A stretch of DNA of 64,000 nt from Tragulus kanchil. Its lineage: Eukaryota; Chordata; Mammalia; Artiodactyla; Tragulidae. Below the pieces are notes generated by a model, which did not search any database, was not told the DNA's origin, and saw nothing but the letters and a program-made list of their open reading frames with translations. Location of the stretch: contig JAIOJX010000030.1 of NCBI GenBank assembly GCA_022376925.1, forward strand, positions 166,419,084-166,483,083, given 5' to 3'. Position numbers and translations under genes: made by a program. Within the stretch, counting starts at the first letter, position 1, and every line of letters starts with the position of its first letter. Positions 23,124-33,900 of the stretch are shown one piece after another.

Positions 23124-23502
23124 CTTCCCTGGTGGTCCAGTGGGTAAGGACGCCGCCCTGCAGTGCAAGGGGCGCCGGTTCAATCCCCGACCTGGGAAGA
23201 TCCCACGTGCCACGGAGCGGCTGGACCGGTGTGTCCAATTACCGAGCTGCAGCTCTGAGGCGCATGCGCCCAGAGCTGGTGCTCTGCGCCAACAGAGGCC
23301 ACTGCGATGGGAGGCCCACACGGGCCAAAGAACAAAGAGGGATGAAAACAAGATAAATGAAAGACCAACAGAATTGGCCCGCCCGCCCCCCTGCCTCCCC
23401 AACCCGCTCTCCGCCCCCCCCCAAAAGAAAGACCAATAGAAGTGGCCTGCCCGCCCATCCCCAACCCGCCCCCCCTCAAATATATATATATATATATATA
23501 TA
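23124..23502 (+). mobile_element. Young CHR-2-like SINE with duplicated tail and TA repeat
   Basis: Full head and body, ending gaccaacagaattggcccgc. After a C run (ccgccccccccc) a second partial tail follows (gaccaatagaagtggcctgc ... cccatccccaacccgcc), and then a TA microsatellite (23478-23502). Either the tail was internally duplicated or two elements merged. Confidence 0.88.
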
Positions 23503-23798
23503 AAAGCTCTCACGTGCTGCATGAAGCCAAAAACCCCCAAACAAATAAAAACCCCAAGTTACTAATAAATGAACTAGACGGTAAGATTAAACTATTTGTT
23601 TTAGGCCAGTGTGTTTATTAGTTCCCTTCATAACCAATCTAAACTTCCCAAAGGCAAAACATTTCAAAAGTTTTCCTAGTTTATCCTTCTACCTCCTTCT
23701 ATCTTCCTCACCAACCCCATGTTCTAATCACATTAAACTTCTTGTTTGTTGAATAAATTTTAAATCAATATTTTTCAACAATTAAAATTATTCTCAAG

Positions 23799-25997
23799 CA
23801 ATTAGGAATATTTAGTAAAAAATAACAATCACACATTCGTGGAGTTTAATCAGTATGAAAAATGTCAAACTGTATATACCTAAGTGCTTATTTCTCTTTC
23901 TTTTTTTTTTTTCTCTTTAATTTCTTATATTGAGTTATGAGAGAACACATGATAACCTGAGTAGATCTTGGATCCTTGCAACCACAAGAAACAAAACCAT
24001 TATGTACAACCCACTTTTAAAAACTAGCACCTTGTTTCGCAGATATAAGAGCATGTTTTCTCCCTTTGCCTTAATTTCTAGATAACCAACTGCCCAACAG
24101 GTCAGTGTAGCAAAAGTTCCCTTCTCCTTCCTTTCAGCAGTTTGTATGGAGAGGCCATTTGATACGGCTTTCAGAAAGTAGTGTCCCTGGGGTAAGAATC
24201 AGGGCATGAGGGAATCACGTAGTCATTATTTGTCCTAAGTTACTAATGATAATGTGTCTCTGATCCAGAACACCTTGTGTGCACATTTCAGCATAAAATA
24301 AAGGGGACTATTAAAAAGTCCAACACATCACAAAATTGTTATTCTATAGTTCAAATTGTATTTCTAACATAATATATATCTATAACACTCCTGAGTGTAA
24401 GATTTTAATAATTCTCTTCTTAATGATCACCTAGAGGTTTCCCAAGTATTCATAATTAACAGCCACCTAAATAAGTTTTTAAAAAAGGTTAACTTTTAAA
24501 ATATCAGTATGTACAAATCATTTAATTTGAGAGTAAAATCCAATGATCAATCCATGTGAAAAACCTTATTTTACAGATGGAAAAACAAAGGTTATGAAGG
24601 GTGAAAATGAACTGCTCAACAACAGGAATACACCTCTGGCAGGGCAGGATTAGAATTCAGCTCTCCTAATACACAGTTGTGGATTCTTTTGATTGACAAT
24701 ATATTGCCAGATCATCAGTCTTCATTATGCTGGTGTATATTTAATCTGAAAAACATTTAAAATCCACTCCTTAACAGAAGCCTGTACCTCTTTCTTTGAA
24801 TTGTGAAAAACATCCGTCATGCCTAAAATTAAATGGAACCTTCTTCCCCAGTGACTTAGTTCATTTAACAATTTCAGTTGTGTCTGAAGATTTTCTTCCA
24901 ATTAGGAATATTTAGTAAAAAATAACAATCACACATTCGTGGAGTTTAATCAGTATGAAAAATGTCAAACTGTATATACCTAAGTGCTTATTTCTCTTGT
25001 TTTTTGTTCTCTTTAATTTCTTATATTGAGTTATGAGAGAACACATGATAACCTGAGTAGATCTTGGATCCTTGCAACCACAAGAAACAAAACCATTATG
25101 TACAACCCACTTTTAAAAACTAGCACCTTGTTTCGCAGATATAAGAGCATGTTTTCTCCCTTTGCCTTAATTTCTAGATAACCAACTGCCCAACAGGTCA
25201 GTGTAGCAAAAGTTCCCTTCTCCTTCCTTTCAGCAGTTTGTATGGAGAGGCCATTTGATACGGCTTTCAGAAAGTAGTGTCCCTGGGGTAAGAATCAGGG
25301 CATGAGGGAATCACGTAGTCATTATTTGTCCTAAGTTACTAATGATAATGTGTCTCTGATCCAGAACACCTTGTGTGCACATTTCAGCATAAAATAAAGG
25401 GGACTATTAAAAAGTCCAACACATCACAAAATTGTTATTCTATAGTTCAAATTGTATTTCTAACATAATATATATCTATAACACTCCCTGAGTGTAAGAT
25501 TTTAATAATTCTCTTCTTAATGATCACCTAGAGGTTTCCCAAGTATTCATAATTAACAGCCACCTAAATAAGTTTTTAAAAAAGGTTAACTTTTAAAATA
25601 TCAGTATGTACAAATCATTTAATTTGAGAGTAAAATCCAATGATCAATCCATGTGAAAAACCTTATTTTACAGATGGAAAAACAAAGGTTATGAAGGGTG
25701 AAAATGAACTGCTCAACAACAGGAATACACCTCTGGCAGGGCAGGATTAGAATTCAGCTCTCCTAATACACAGTTGTGGATTCTTTTGATTGACAATATA
25801 TTGCCAGATCATCAGTCTTCATTATGCTGGTGTATATTTAATCTGAAAAACATTTAAAATCCACTCCTTAACAGAAGCCTGTACCTCTTTCTTTGAATTG
25901 TGAAAAACATCCGTCATGCCTAAAATTAAATGGAACCTTCTTCCCCAGTGACTTAGTTCATTTAACAATTTCAGTTGTGTCTGAAGATTTTCTTCCC
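23799..25997. repeat. Tandem duplication 9, unit 1100 bp, junction 24899
   Basis: Copy A 23799-24898 and copy B 24899-25997, with 1 bp shared at the breakpoint. They differ in a T-rich run about 100 bp into the unit and by one C near 24391/25487. Unique intronic sequence with a MIR fragment; no exon. Confidence 0.96.
24553..24690 (+). repeat. MIR fragment (duplicate about 25651-25788)
   Basis: ttattttacagatggaaaaa, aatgaactgctcaacaacag, ggcagggcaggattagaatt: the conserved MIR block. In HIGD1A intron 1. Confidence 0.65.
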
Positions 25998-26334
25998 CCA
26001 GCACCACTTCTGGATTTCCTTTATTACCATTTTCTTTTTCACTCAGAGCGGCTGACCCAGATCTCTCTCAGAAAGCTGAACAGTACAAAAGGAGGCACCT
26101 AAAACTAGATACTCAACGCCAATTTGGAAAACACAACTTAGTCTGTAAACTAAGATACTATACTGAAGACCTTTCCCTGATGCATGGGCACCTAGCAGAG
26201 GTATAAGGGAACAGGAGCTGCCCAGCATCACGTGATGTAAACGGATTGCAGGATCTTCACATTTTTGTCACAAGAGCTACTATCTAAGAACGATGGATTC
26301 AAATTTTCATTTTGCACCCGTCGACCCTCAACCC

Positions 26335-26465
26335 ATTTAAAATGGCTTGCCAAGGCCCCACCCCAGGAGATTCTGATTCGGAGGGTCTGAGGCAGGGCCC
26401 AAGGGATCTGTATTTTAAGAAGACCTCGTCAAGAGAGGCAGGGAAGCAAGAGAACCACTGGTATA
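26335..26465. repeat. MER5A-like DNA transposon fragment
   Basis: ccaggagattctgattcgg, gtctgaggcagggcccaagg, tctgtattttaagaag and the terminal gagaaccactgg are typical of the MER5/Charlie nonautonomous hAT family. Ancient and inactive. In HIGD1A intron 1 near the CpG island. Confidence 0.65.
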
Positions 26466-27308
26466 CAGAACTCAAATACAATCGTCATGCTGGGCCTGGT
26501 ACCACTTCAGTACGTCACCGCCCGTCATCCCATCTGTGCTTCGGGAAGCACAGATTCCATCCATAGGGACTACCGGAAGAGGAGAATAACTCCTTCCCAC
26601 ACGAGTAAAATAAAACAGGCGAATAAACCTGCCGAATCATTTCGACTGCTCCCACCTCCAATCCTGTGCTATGTTTTGTAATCTCTAACTTGGCAGGTTT
26701 ACTTTTTAATAAGAAATGTAAATTCCGTCCGAGGTGCCTGATACCCGCTCTGGTCCTTCTTACCTTCCTAGGGTCGAAGTCAGTCGCCAAAGGTGGAAGG
26801 GAGAAGAGGAAGCCGACGACAGGAAGGTCGTGTGGTTTTACGCCCTCCCCTCAACCCTTCAACCTTCCTCTCCTTTCTCTTCCTGTGACCTTGTCCAGGA
26901 CTCCAGGGCCGGACCGCACACCCTCCAAATCCCTCCTCATCCACCCCGCTCTCGGAGCAGACTTGGGCACGCTCGGGCCTAAGGGCTCCGCGAAGTTGGC
27001 CCCAGCCCTGTCCCGCCCTAGATGCATCTCCGAGCCTTCCCTCTCAGCCACGATTCGCTCCACAGTCCTTTGCTCCTGCCCTCAACAGGCTCCGTACGCT
27101 CTCACCGGCCCTCTCCCGCACCACTCAGTGAGGCCTTGGGCCTCGCCAAAAACTTCTCCCCCTTCAGCCCAGGCATCACCCCTCTCAGCCAGCCCCACAA
27201 CCTCCAGCCCTTCCAAGGCGTTCTAAGCCCGGCCCGGCGCGGCCTCACTACTCCCCACCCTACGGCCGGACGTCACCCGACCCCCAAAAGCCCGTGTGCA
27301 TCACTTAC

Positions 27309-27400
27309 AACGAACGAACGTTTCAGGTCGCTACCAGCTTCTGACCCAACTTCTGCACCCGCCGTCAACCGGCTTCTCCTGGTCCCGCCTATATCCGGTC
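27309..27400 (-). other. HIGD1A: HIGD1A probable non-coding exon 1 (5' UTR)
   Basis: On the minus strand, sequence from the CpG island runs into TTCGTTCGTT followed by a strong donor GTAAGTGATG, with GTAAGT at 27303-27308. There is no ATG-initiated frame joining exon 2, consistent with an untranslated leader. A CCAAT-like box (AACCAATTAG, plus-strand 27404-27413) lies just outside. The 5' boundary is a guess; only the donor is directly visible. Intron 1 would be about 6 kb as given (27302 to 21306), or about 7.1 kb if the nearer exon 2 copy is used. Confidence 0.6.
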
Positions 27401-27529
27401 TCAACCAATTAGAAGCCAGCAGCTGGCACGCGTGTGTCGGGGCGGGCGGGCGGGTGCATGCGTGCATGTACGCGATGGGCGGGGCGGCCCAGAGCGAGCC
27501 CCGGATTGGCTGGCGTGGCGGGAGTGGGC

Positions 27530-27765
27530 GGTGACTTCTCGTCCTGACCTGCTACCTGGAACTGCGTCAGAGGTCCTGCGTTCTGAGGAGGACGGTCGAG
27601 GCCGTGTCTTGTACCGTGGTAGGGCGGTACTTGACATTACTTTCGCCCTTTTTTCTCTTGAGAAGCGGCAGCAGCGATAACGCTGGCGGTGTCCCTGGCA
27701 CCGACTAGTCGGGCGGGGCCGAGACTGAGAGGATTAAGCCGCTACTGGTCCTTGAGAGGCTGCGG
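27530..27765 (+). other. Candidate first (non-coding) exon of the divergent plus-strand gene, expected ACKR2
   Basis: GC-rich sequence with CpGs ends at a donor-like site, CTGCGG then GTGAGG at 27766-27771. There is no convincing coding frame. The call rests on position in the CpG island, the splice donor and remembered synteny, in which ACKR2 has untranslated 5' exons and a single distal coding exon. If correct, most of 28-64 kb is its first intron; no seven-transmembrane receptor coding sequence appears in the window. The 5' limit is arbitrary. Confidence 0.35.
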
Positions 27766-28427
27766 GTGAGGAGGGAGCACGCTCCTGCCTTTAGGGGCTG
27801 TCTCCCGCTTTTGGACGCTGGCTCCATCCCCAGGCCCTGCCGGTTATCGGCCGCCAACAAGCGATATGGGGCTCTGGGCTTGGTCCTTACACTCTAGTCG
27901 GAGCACAGGTGACAGCCTACCGACTGGGGTGGTTTACCTGAGGAAAAATGTGTCATAGGTCCCTGTGGCCTTCGTAGAGCAGTCGGTGACTACCTGGCTA
28001 ACAGGTGCAAAGCATCAAGTACTACCGTGAGAACTATTCTAACTAGACTAGAATCTCTGGATATAACCACGAAACGAGGCAGGCTGCCAGGTACTCCATT
28101 CCACAGGTTAGGAGCTAAATGTCATAGGTTGAGGATCTTGAAAAGCTTTTGTTTCATAATTGAGTTAAGATACAGGTAGGAAACTTTCATGCCAAGTATG
28201 GTAAATTTAAAAACTTTTTACCTTGGTCTTGTAGAGTGCTTTCCGCTCCTTGCGGGCATATATTTTGTCTGGTTTATTACCGTATCTCCCTGAACACTGT
28301 TTTTGAGCTCAGTGGGACCTCACTAATGTTAAAAGTAGTGACAGAGGTGCTGTAGCTGGAGGGCGTAGATGGTAAGTAGGAAGATCTGGAGTTCATTTAG
28401 GACAAATAATAAAAGAGGGACTTCACT

Positions 28428-28563
28428 GGTGATCAAGTAGCTAAAGGCTCCATGCTTCCAGTATAGGGGCCCTGGGTTCAATTCCTGGTCAGAGAACTAG
28501 CTCTCATATGCTGGTACTAAGGCCCAGTGCAGCAAAATAAATAAACATTTTTTAAATTTTTTT
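28428..28563 (+). mobile_element. CHR-1-type SINE
   Basis: gggacttcactggtgatcaa head, gccctgggttcaattcctgg B-box region, ggtcagagaactagc, tail gcaaaataaataaac. Flanked by aaagaggg repeats. Confidence 0.75.
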
Positions 28564-28711
28564 AAAGAGGGGGAACCTGGGATTTGAATATGAAAGCCAC
28601 GTTAAAAAGTAAAGCAGAAGTCATCAAGTCTCTTATACTGGAAATACAAAGGCTAACTGCAGCCATGACCATGACCTATTCTTTGAATCAAAATGGTGTT
28701 AGCTAATTTTC

Positions 28712-28862
28712 AGAGAGAATGGAGTTTGGGGTCAGGCAGACAAGTGCTAGTCCCAGCTTGGCCATATACCAGCCATGACTTTGGGCTTTACTTTCTTCCT
28801 TTGTAAAATGGGGATAACAGTAGTGGTGATTAATGAAAAAATAAGTATAGAATTTTAGCTAT
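28712..28862 (+). repeat. MIR fragment
   Basis: gtttggggtcaggcagacaa, ccatgactttgggctttact and tcctttgtaaaatggggata: characteristic MIR wording. Confidence 0.75.
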
Positions 28863-28993
28863 GTTTTTTAAAATTCCTATGTGATGCATTGTGTGAAAAG
28901 AGGCAGACTGTGCCCTGTTTGTGTAAGAAATGATCTCTTTCTGATTAGTGTCTAGAAACCAAAGTGTTGGTAAATGCTAATGATAGTTATATT

Positions 28994-29267
28994 TGTTTGG
29001 GGTCTTTTGGCCACTTCTGTTTGTCTTTCATTTATCTGTTTTCATCCTTCTTTGTTCTTTGGCCCATGTGGAACTCCCATTGCAGTGGCCTCTGTTGCTG
29101 CAGAGCACCAGCTCTAGGCGCATGCGCTCCAGAATTCTGGCTCGGTAGTTGGACACATCGGTCCAGCCGCTTCACAACACGTGGGATCTTCCCAGGCCAG
29201 GGATCGAACCGGCGCCCTTTGTACTGCAAGGCTGTGTCTTTACCCCCTGGACCACCAGGGAAGCCCC
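28994..29267 (-). mobile_element. Young CHR-2-like SINE
   Basis: Antisense element: ctgttttcatccttctttgt, agcaccagctctaggcgcat, agttggacacatcggtccag, cccaggccagggatcgaacc, accaccagggaagcccc. Flanking gatagttat / gatagctgt are probable decayed target-site repeats. Confidence 0.9.
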
Positions 29268-32200
29268 GATAGCTGTCTTTATCAGATGATGCAGATCTTT
29301 AAAAGATTATTCTGCTATACTTTATTCAGTATCATATTGCAAGAAAAACAACAGTAAGAGCAGATTCAGATATTAAATTTTCTATAATACACTATTGGTA
29401 ACCTGTGCACAGTGTGTATTATTCCATTCTCATGCTCTGTCATTTTAAAGTGTAATTGATGCAGAAGACTTTAAACAAATTTTTGGTTCTTATGCATTAA
29501 ATTATTTTACCTGTCGTTTGTAGAAAGGCAGCACAGGAAGTGTCTACCAGCTTTGGCTAATTTCTTGTATTAAGAGAGCCTCTGTAACTTTTCATGCTCC
29601 AAGTAGATATCCACATATGATTCTGTCCACTATTAAAGAAATGCACTTCTAAAATCAAACATCTGTTCAGGCCAGGGCTCAGCTTAAAGCTACATTATCC
29701 AGTTTTTGACATCCTTAAAAAATACTGAGTAATCTCCATGGAATTGTGTGTAAAACAAATCTTAAAACTTTTGAGAAAACTTGGTAATATCTATAAGTAT
29801 TTTACAACTAGAAATGAGAGTCCCAGTCACCAAATAAATACTGGACGTGTATATTGTGCCCAGAACTGTAATAGGAAATTAGACTCAGTTCCTACCCTGA
29901 AATAATTTATAATCTGATTAGGTTTAAGGAGTAAATGTAGAAAAATCATCAAAAACAGTTTATGAGAAATGCTTTGAATAGAAATCCAGGTAGATACAGC
30001 AGTGAGCAGTTTCAAAGCAGGCTTCTTGGAACTGGGGCTTGAATGAGTGGATTTGGAATGATGACTAGCATGTAAATAAGTTGGAAGAATATTCCAGTAA
30101 AAGGAAACAGTGGGCAGAGCTATAGAGGTAGACTCTGGACTTGTAGCTCTGGCATGAAGGCCAGTGAGTGTGAAAAAGGCAAAAGTTTATGACTAAAGCA
30201 GTCAGTTATGGAAAGTAAGCTCAAAGGTGAGGACCTTAAATGCTAATGGAAGAACTTGCACATTATTGTATTAGGTGACCTTTGAAGGTTTTGGAGCTGG
30301 ATGTTGATATGAAATTAGTCCATCTGAGGTGTTTGAAATTGAATACATTCGAAAGGGACAAAGCATTTCTCTGCCAGAAAGCTAAAGACTGTTCAGTGTA
30401 TAGCTTGTTATATGCTTTGTGTTGAGACCGTATTCTGTGTCTTAAGGATATGGAAGGTGGCTACATGCAGTAGTGTCATTCCTCTACCTCCTTGACAAGG
30501 CCTGCTGCTTTAAAGCAGTAGTAGTCCACACAGACCAGTCTGCAGGGAGCATTGACTAGGGTCCAGGCCATCATAAAATTCCAGACTCTGCAACTTGTCC
30601 ATAACTGAACTTAATTCTCTCTCCTTGTCCTCCCCTCCACTCTAGACACCCCTTCCTCAAGTGCCTATACTTTCTCTTAAATTCCCTGACTTGATTGGTA
30701 AACCTGCTTTCCACACAGTTAACTAAACAAGAAAGCTGACTAAATCCCTGATGCTGCTCCCACTTGTGTGCACATGTAGCCAGTGACATGTAGGCAGATA
30801 ACTGAATGATAGAAGACCAGTGCTCTCAAGATCTGTGGCAGAGATGAGTCTGTGCCTTCACTCAGTACTGTGCTCTGACCAAACTGGCCAAGCTTTGCCT
30901 GATTCCTGTATACAGTGCAGTTGAGAGGATCATTTACACAGGAAAGCACTTAAAAGAGATCAAATAAGGAAATACGTTTGCATCATTCTATGCTTGATGC
31001 AAGACTTTTCACTAACAATATTTTCCAACGGAAACCTGTGCAGTTGTCACTAAAAAATGATTCTCAGATTCACTTCAGCTCATCAGAATTCCTTTTTGTT
31101 CTTCCTCTTAGTTATTTAGGGGGTATAGTGGGTGGGTAGGGAGATGGATGGTGTGAGGTGGGACATGGAACTTTTCTAACTGAACTGAAGGCCTCTTCCC
31201 TCTTTCCCTTGCATTGAAGATAGTCGGGATTTAGAATTAACAGCACAACTATCTCGTCTTAAAAATGTATATAATTTTATACCTCATATAATTTATTAAG
31301 TATGTCTTTTAGCAGAGAGTAGGCAGAATTTGGTAGGCAAGTATGTCTTTTAGTAGTCAGAATCTTTAATATTCAGTTTTATGTAGTTTGCATCTTGAGT
31401 TTAAAAATTAGAAAATTTATAATCTTACATAATCTGTGTAAGTGAAAAGATTGACTTGCTTTTATTTTGGGTATTTATGCAGGTGATTTGACTGGAGTAC
31501 ACAAAGAATTGACCACTGGAAGCAAAAGCTTTCTGTTTACCATGGGTAAACAGCTCTTTCCACTAGAAAGGACAGATGTGATTTTCTACCTGGGCTCCCA
31601 TACTGGCTTCTGGTACTTGGTGTGATGGAGAGCAACCATGCTTATGCATGAATGTTGGATTTCAAGCACACTGGCAGTAGAACCTTCGTTACGGGTATCT
31701 TTCTCTCCTTGTCCTCCCCCCCCCCACTCTAGACACCCCTTCCTCAAGTGCCTATACTTTCTCTTAAATTCCCTGACTTGATTGGTAAACCTGCTTTCCA
31801 CACAGTTAACTAAACAAGAAAGCTGACTAAATCCCTGATGCTGCTCCCACTTGTGTGCACATGTAGCCAGTGACATGTAGGCAGATAACTGAATGATAGA
31901 AGACCAGTGCTCTCAAGATCTGTGGCAGAGATGAGTCTGTGCCTTCACTCAGTACTGTGCTCTGACCAAACTGGCCAAGCTTTGCCTGATTCCTGTATAC
32001 AGTGCAGTTGAGAGGATCATTTACACAGGAAAGCACTTAAAAGAGATCAAATAAGGAAATACGTTTGCATCATTCTATGCTTGATGCAAGACTTTTCACT
32101 AACAATATTTTCCAACGGAAACCTGTGCAGTTGTCACTAAAAAATGATTCTCAGATTCACTTCAGCTCATCAGAATTCCTTTTTGTTCTTCCTCTTAGTT

Positions 32201-33900
32201 ATTTAGGGGGTATAGTGGGTGGGTAGGGAGATGGATGGTGTGAGGTGGGACATGGAACTTTTCTAACTGAACTGAAGGCCTCTTCCCTCTTTCCCTTGCA
32301 TTGAAGATAGTCGGGATTTAGAATTAACAGCACAACTATCTCGTCTTAAAAATGTATATAATTTTATACCTCATATAATTTATTAAGTATGTCTTTTAGC
32401 AGAGAGTAGGCAGAATTTGGTAGGCAAGTATGTCTTTTAGTAGTCAGAATCTTTAATATTCAGTTTTATGTAGTTTGCATCTTGAGTTTAAAAATTAGAA
32501 AATTTATAATCTTACATAATCTGTGTAAGTGAAAAGATTGACTTGCTTTTATTTTGGGTATTTATGCAGGTGATTTGACTGGAGTACACAAAGAATTGAC
32601 CACTGGAAGCAAAAGCTTTCTGTTTACCATGGGTAAACAGCTCTTTCCACTAGAAAGGACAGATGTGATTTTCTACCTGGGCTCCCATACTGGCTTCTGG
32701 TACTTGGTGTGATGGAGAGCAACCATGCTTATGCATGAATGTTGGATTTCAAGCACACTGGCAGTAGAACCTTCGTTACATTTCTGCTCACAGCACCTGG
32801 TGGTGTCCTGCACGTGGAAAACACTGGTTGGATGACTCAAGACTGTTCCTCTGCAGAGGTGAGTACCTGAGTTCAGTAACTCTGGCTGCATTTCTGCTTC
32901 TGGGGCTGCAGTAGCTGGGCAGGGCCTGCAGGCTCCTGTGGCTTCTTAATTCTCTTGATCACCCTCCATTGACAGTCTCTCTTCCAAAACCCTCCTCTCC
33001 TCTCCCCAACTGCCTTGGGTACTGACTGGCTCTCTGCTCTCCCCCACTCTTTCTCTCCCAACAACAACTTAGGGCTAGTTTTACAATCTGCTAATTCTCT
33101 GAGAATGAGGTGCCTCTTCTGGAAGACATTGCCCCCCGTAAGGCACTGCAAATAGGTTTTTATTGACTGATCTCCAGACTCTCCAGGTTGTTTTGCCATA
33201 ACACTGATTGCAAGGCAGGCACCATCTGTTTGCCTTGATGACTTAATGAATTGAGGGCTCATAAATGTAGCTGACATCTAAATTAGATCCATATTGCCAC
33301 ATAGACAGGATAATGGTTTCCTTTGTCAGAGATGGATGGACAATTATTTTATAACTCTGAGAGAAAAATGAATTATACAAATATACCCTTCACCCAAATT
33401 GGTGACACTGAATTACTCTCCCTGTGCTGATGCTTTTGTTGAGGGACAGAGACCTGCCTGCCCTGTTTCAGGAAAAACCAGAAAGGAAAGATTAGCTGCC
33501 TGACCCAAGTTCACTCATGAATCAGCAGACAAGTTCTGGCCATCAAAGTCCTTCTGCTGTTTTGTTTTATGAGAGTCAGAAGAGTTTTTCGAGAGTGATG
33601 AGTATCAAAATAACCTTGGCCTGTTGCCTAGTACAGTATGGGAAATCGCAAGCCGTGAGATAGCTAAGCATTGTGTCCTGGGGAGATTGTGGTTGTTTCT
33701 GAAATTGCGTGGACTGTTGCTTACGGGTAGTTCATCAGCGGCTGTAGAAGACGTATAACCACTTCTGGCTTATTTGCTCTTTCATGTAGCTGGGATCTGG
33801 AATACTTGTAATCTCTGAGTTATTGCTTGCTTGGGGCTGCTGATGGGCGGAGGTGGGAAGTAAAGAGACAAAGGGCAATAGGGAGTGATAATTACTGAGT
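29268..33900. other. Unique sequence, no gene seen; contains duplication 10
   Basis: No young SINE or L1. The stretch 29820-30200 reads like a decayed mammal-wide repeat (ggaagaatattccagtaaaa, gggcagagctatagaggtag), but I cannot name it. Short open frames such as 32873-33277 lack splice or codon support. Expected to be intron of the plus-strand neighbour. Confidence 0.5.
30618..32779. repeat. Tandem duplication 10, unit about 1085 bp, junction 31703
   Basis: Copy A 30618-31692, about 10 bp filler, copy B 31703-32779. B has an expanded C run near its start (31715-31725) compared with A (30632). Unique sequence throughout. Confidence 0.96.

Larger units (their letters stand above)
22281..23259. 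repeat. Tandem duplication 8, unit 489 bp, SINE-to-SINE
   Basis: The three SINEs at 22141, 22635 and 23124 are related by a 489-bp step. The middle one has the right half of the first SINE (gcatgcaccc, ggtgttctgc) and the left half of the third (gagctgcagc). The switch is at gcgcatgc near 22770. The unit is SINE right half, unique spacer, SINE left half. This is the expected product of unequal exchange between two like-oriented SINEs, and it differs from the other duplications in size and in having homology at its edges. Confidence 0.93.
26740..27880. promoter_or_regulatory. CpG island, probable divergent promoter of HIGD1A and a plus-strand neighbour
   Basis: GC- and CpG-rich block in an otherwise AT-rich window, densest around 27220-27780 (many GGGCGG/CCGCCC-type boxes). 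A CCAAT box at about 27404 faces HIGD1A and an ATTGG box at about 27504 (CGGATTGGCTGG) lies toward the plus-strand unit. No TATA box is evident. It contains no repeat insertion and no duplication junction. The HIGD1A exon 1 donor points left and a candidate plus-strand exon lies to the right, giving a head-to-head arrangement. From memory of mammalian synteny, ACKR2 starts divergently next to HIGD1A. That identification is inference. Confidence 0.75.

Noticed and set aside
22009..23540. Many frames of 60-150 residues with the recurring phrases VQWVRTPPCSARGAGSIPG and [19 protein letters not shown]
   Set aside because: These are the two strands of the young SINE translated; the same phrases recur at every SINE in the window.
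26666..27534. Overlapping long frames in the CpG island (186 and 170 residues)
   Set aside because: GC-rich DNA lacks stop codons by chance. The frames overlap each other, are Pro/Ser/Arg-rich, have no family resemblance and cover the HIGD1A first exon.
32873..33277. 134-residue minus-strand frame
   Set aside because: No homology that I recognise, no CpG or splice context. One end is next to the end of duplication 10 and the frame is likely chance.
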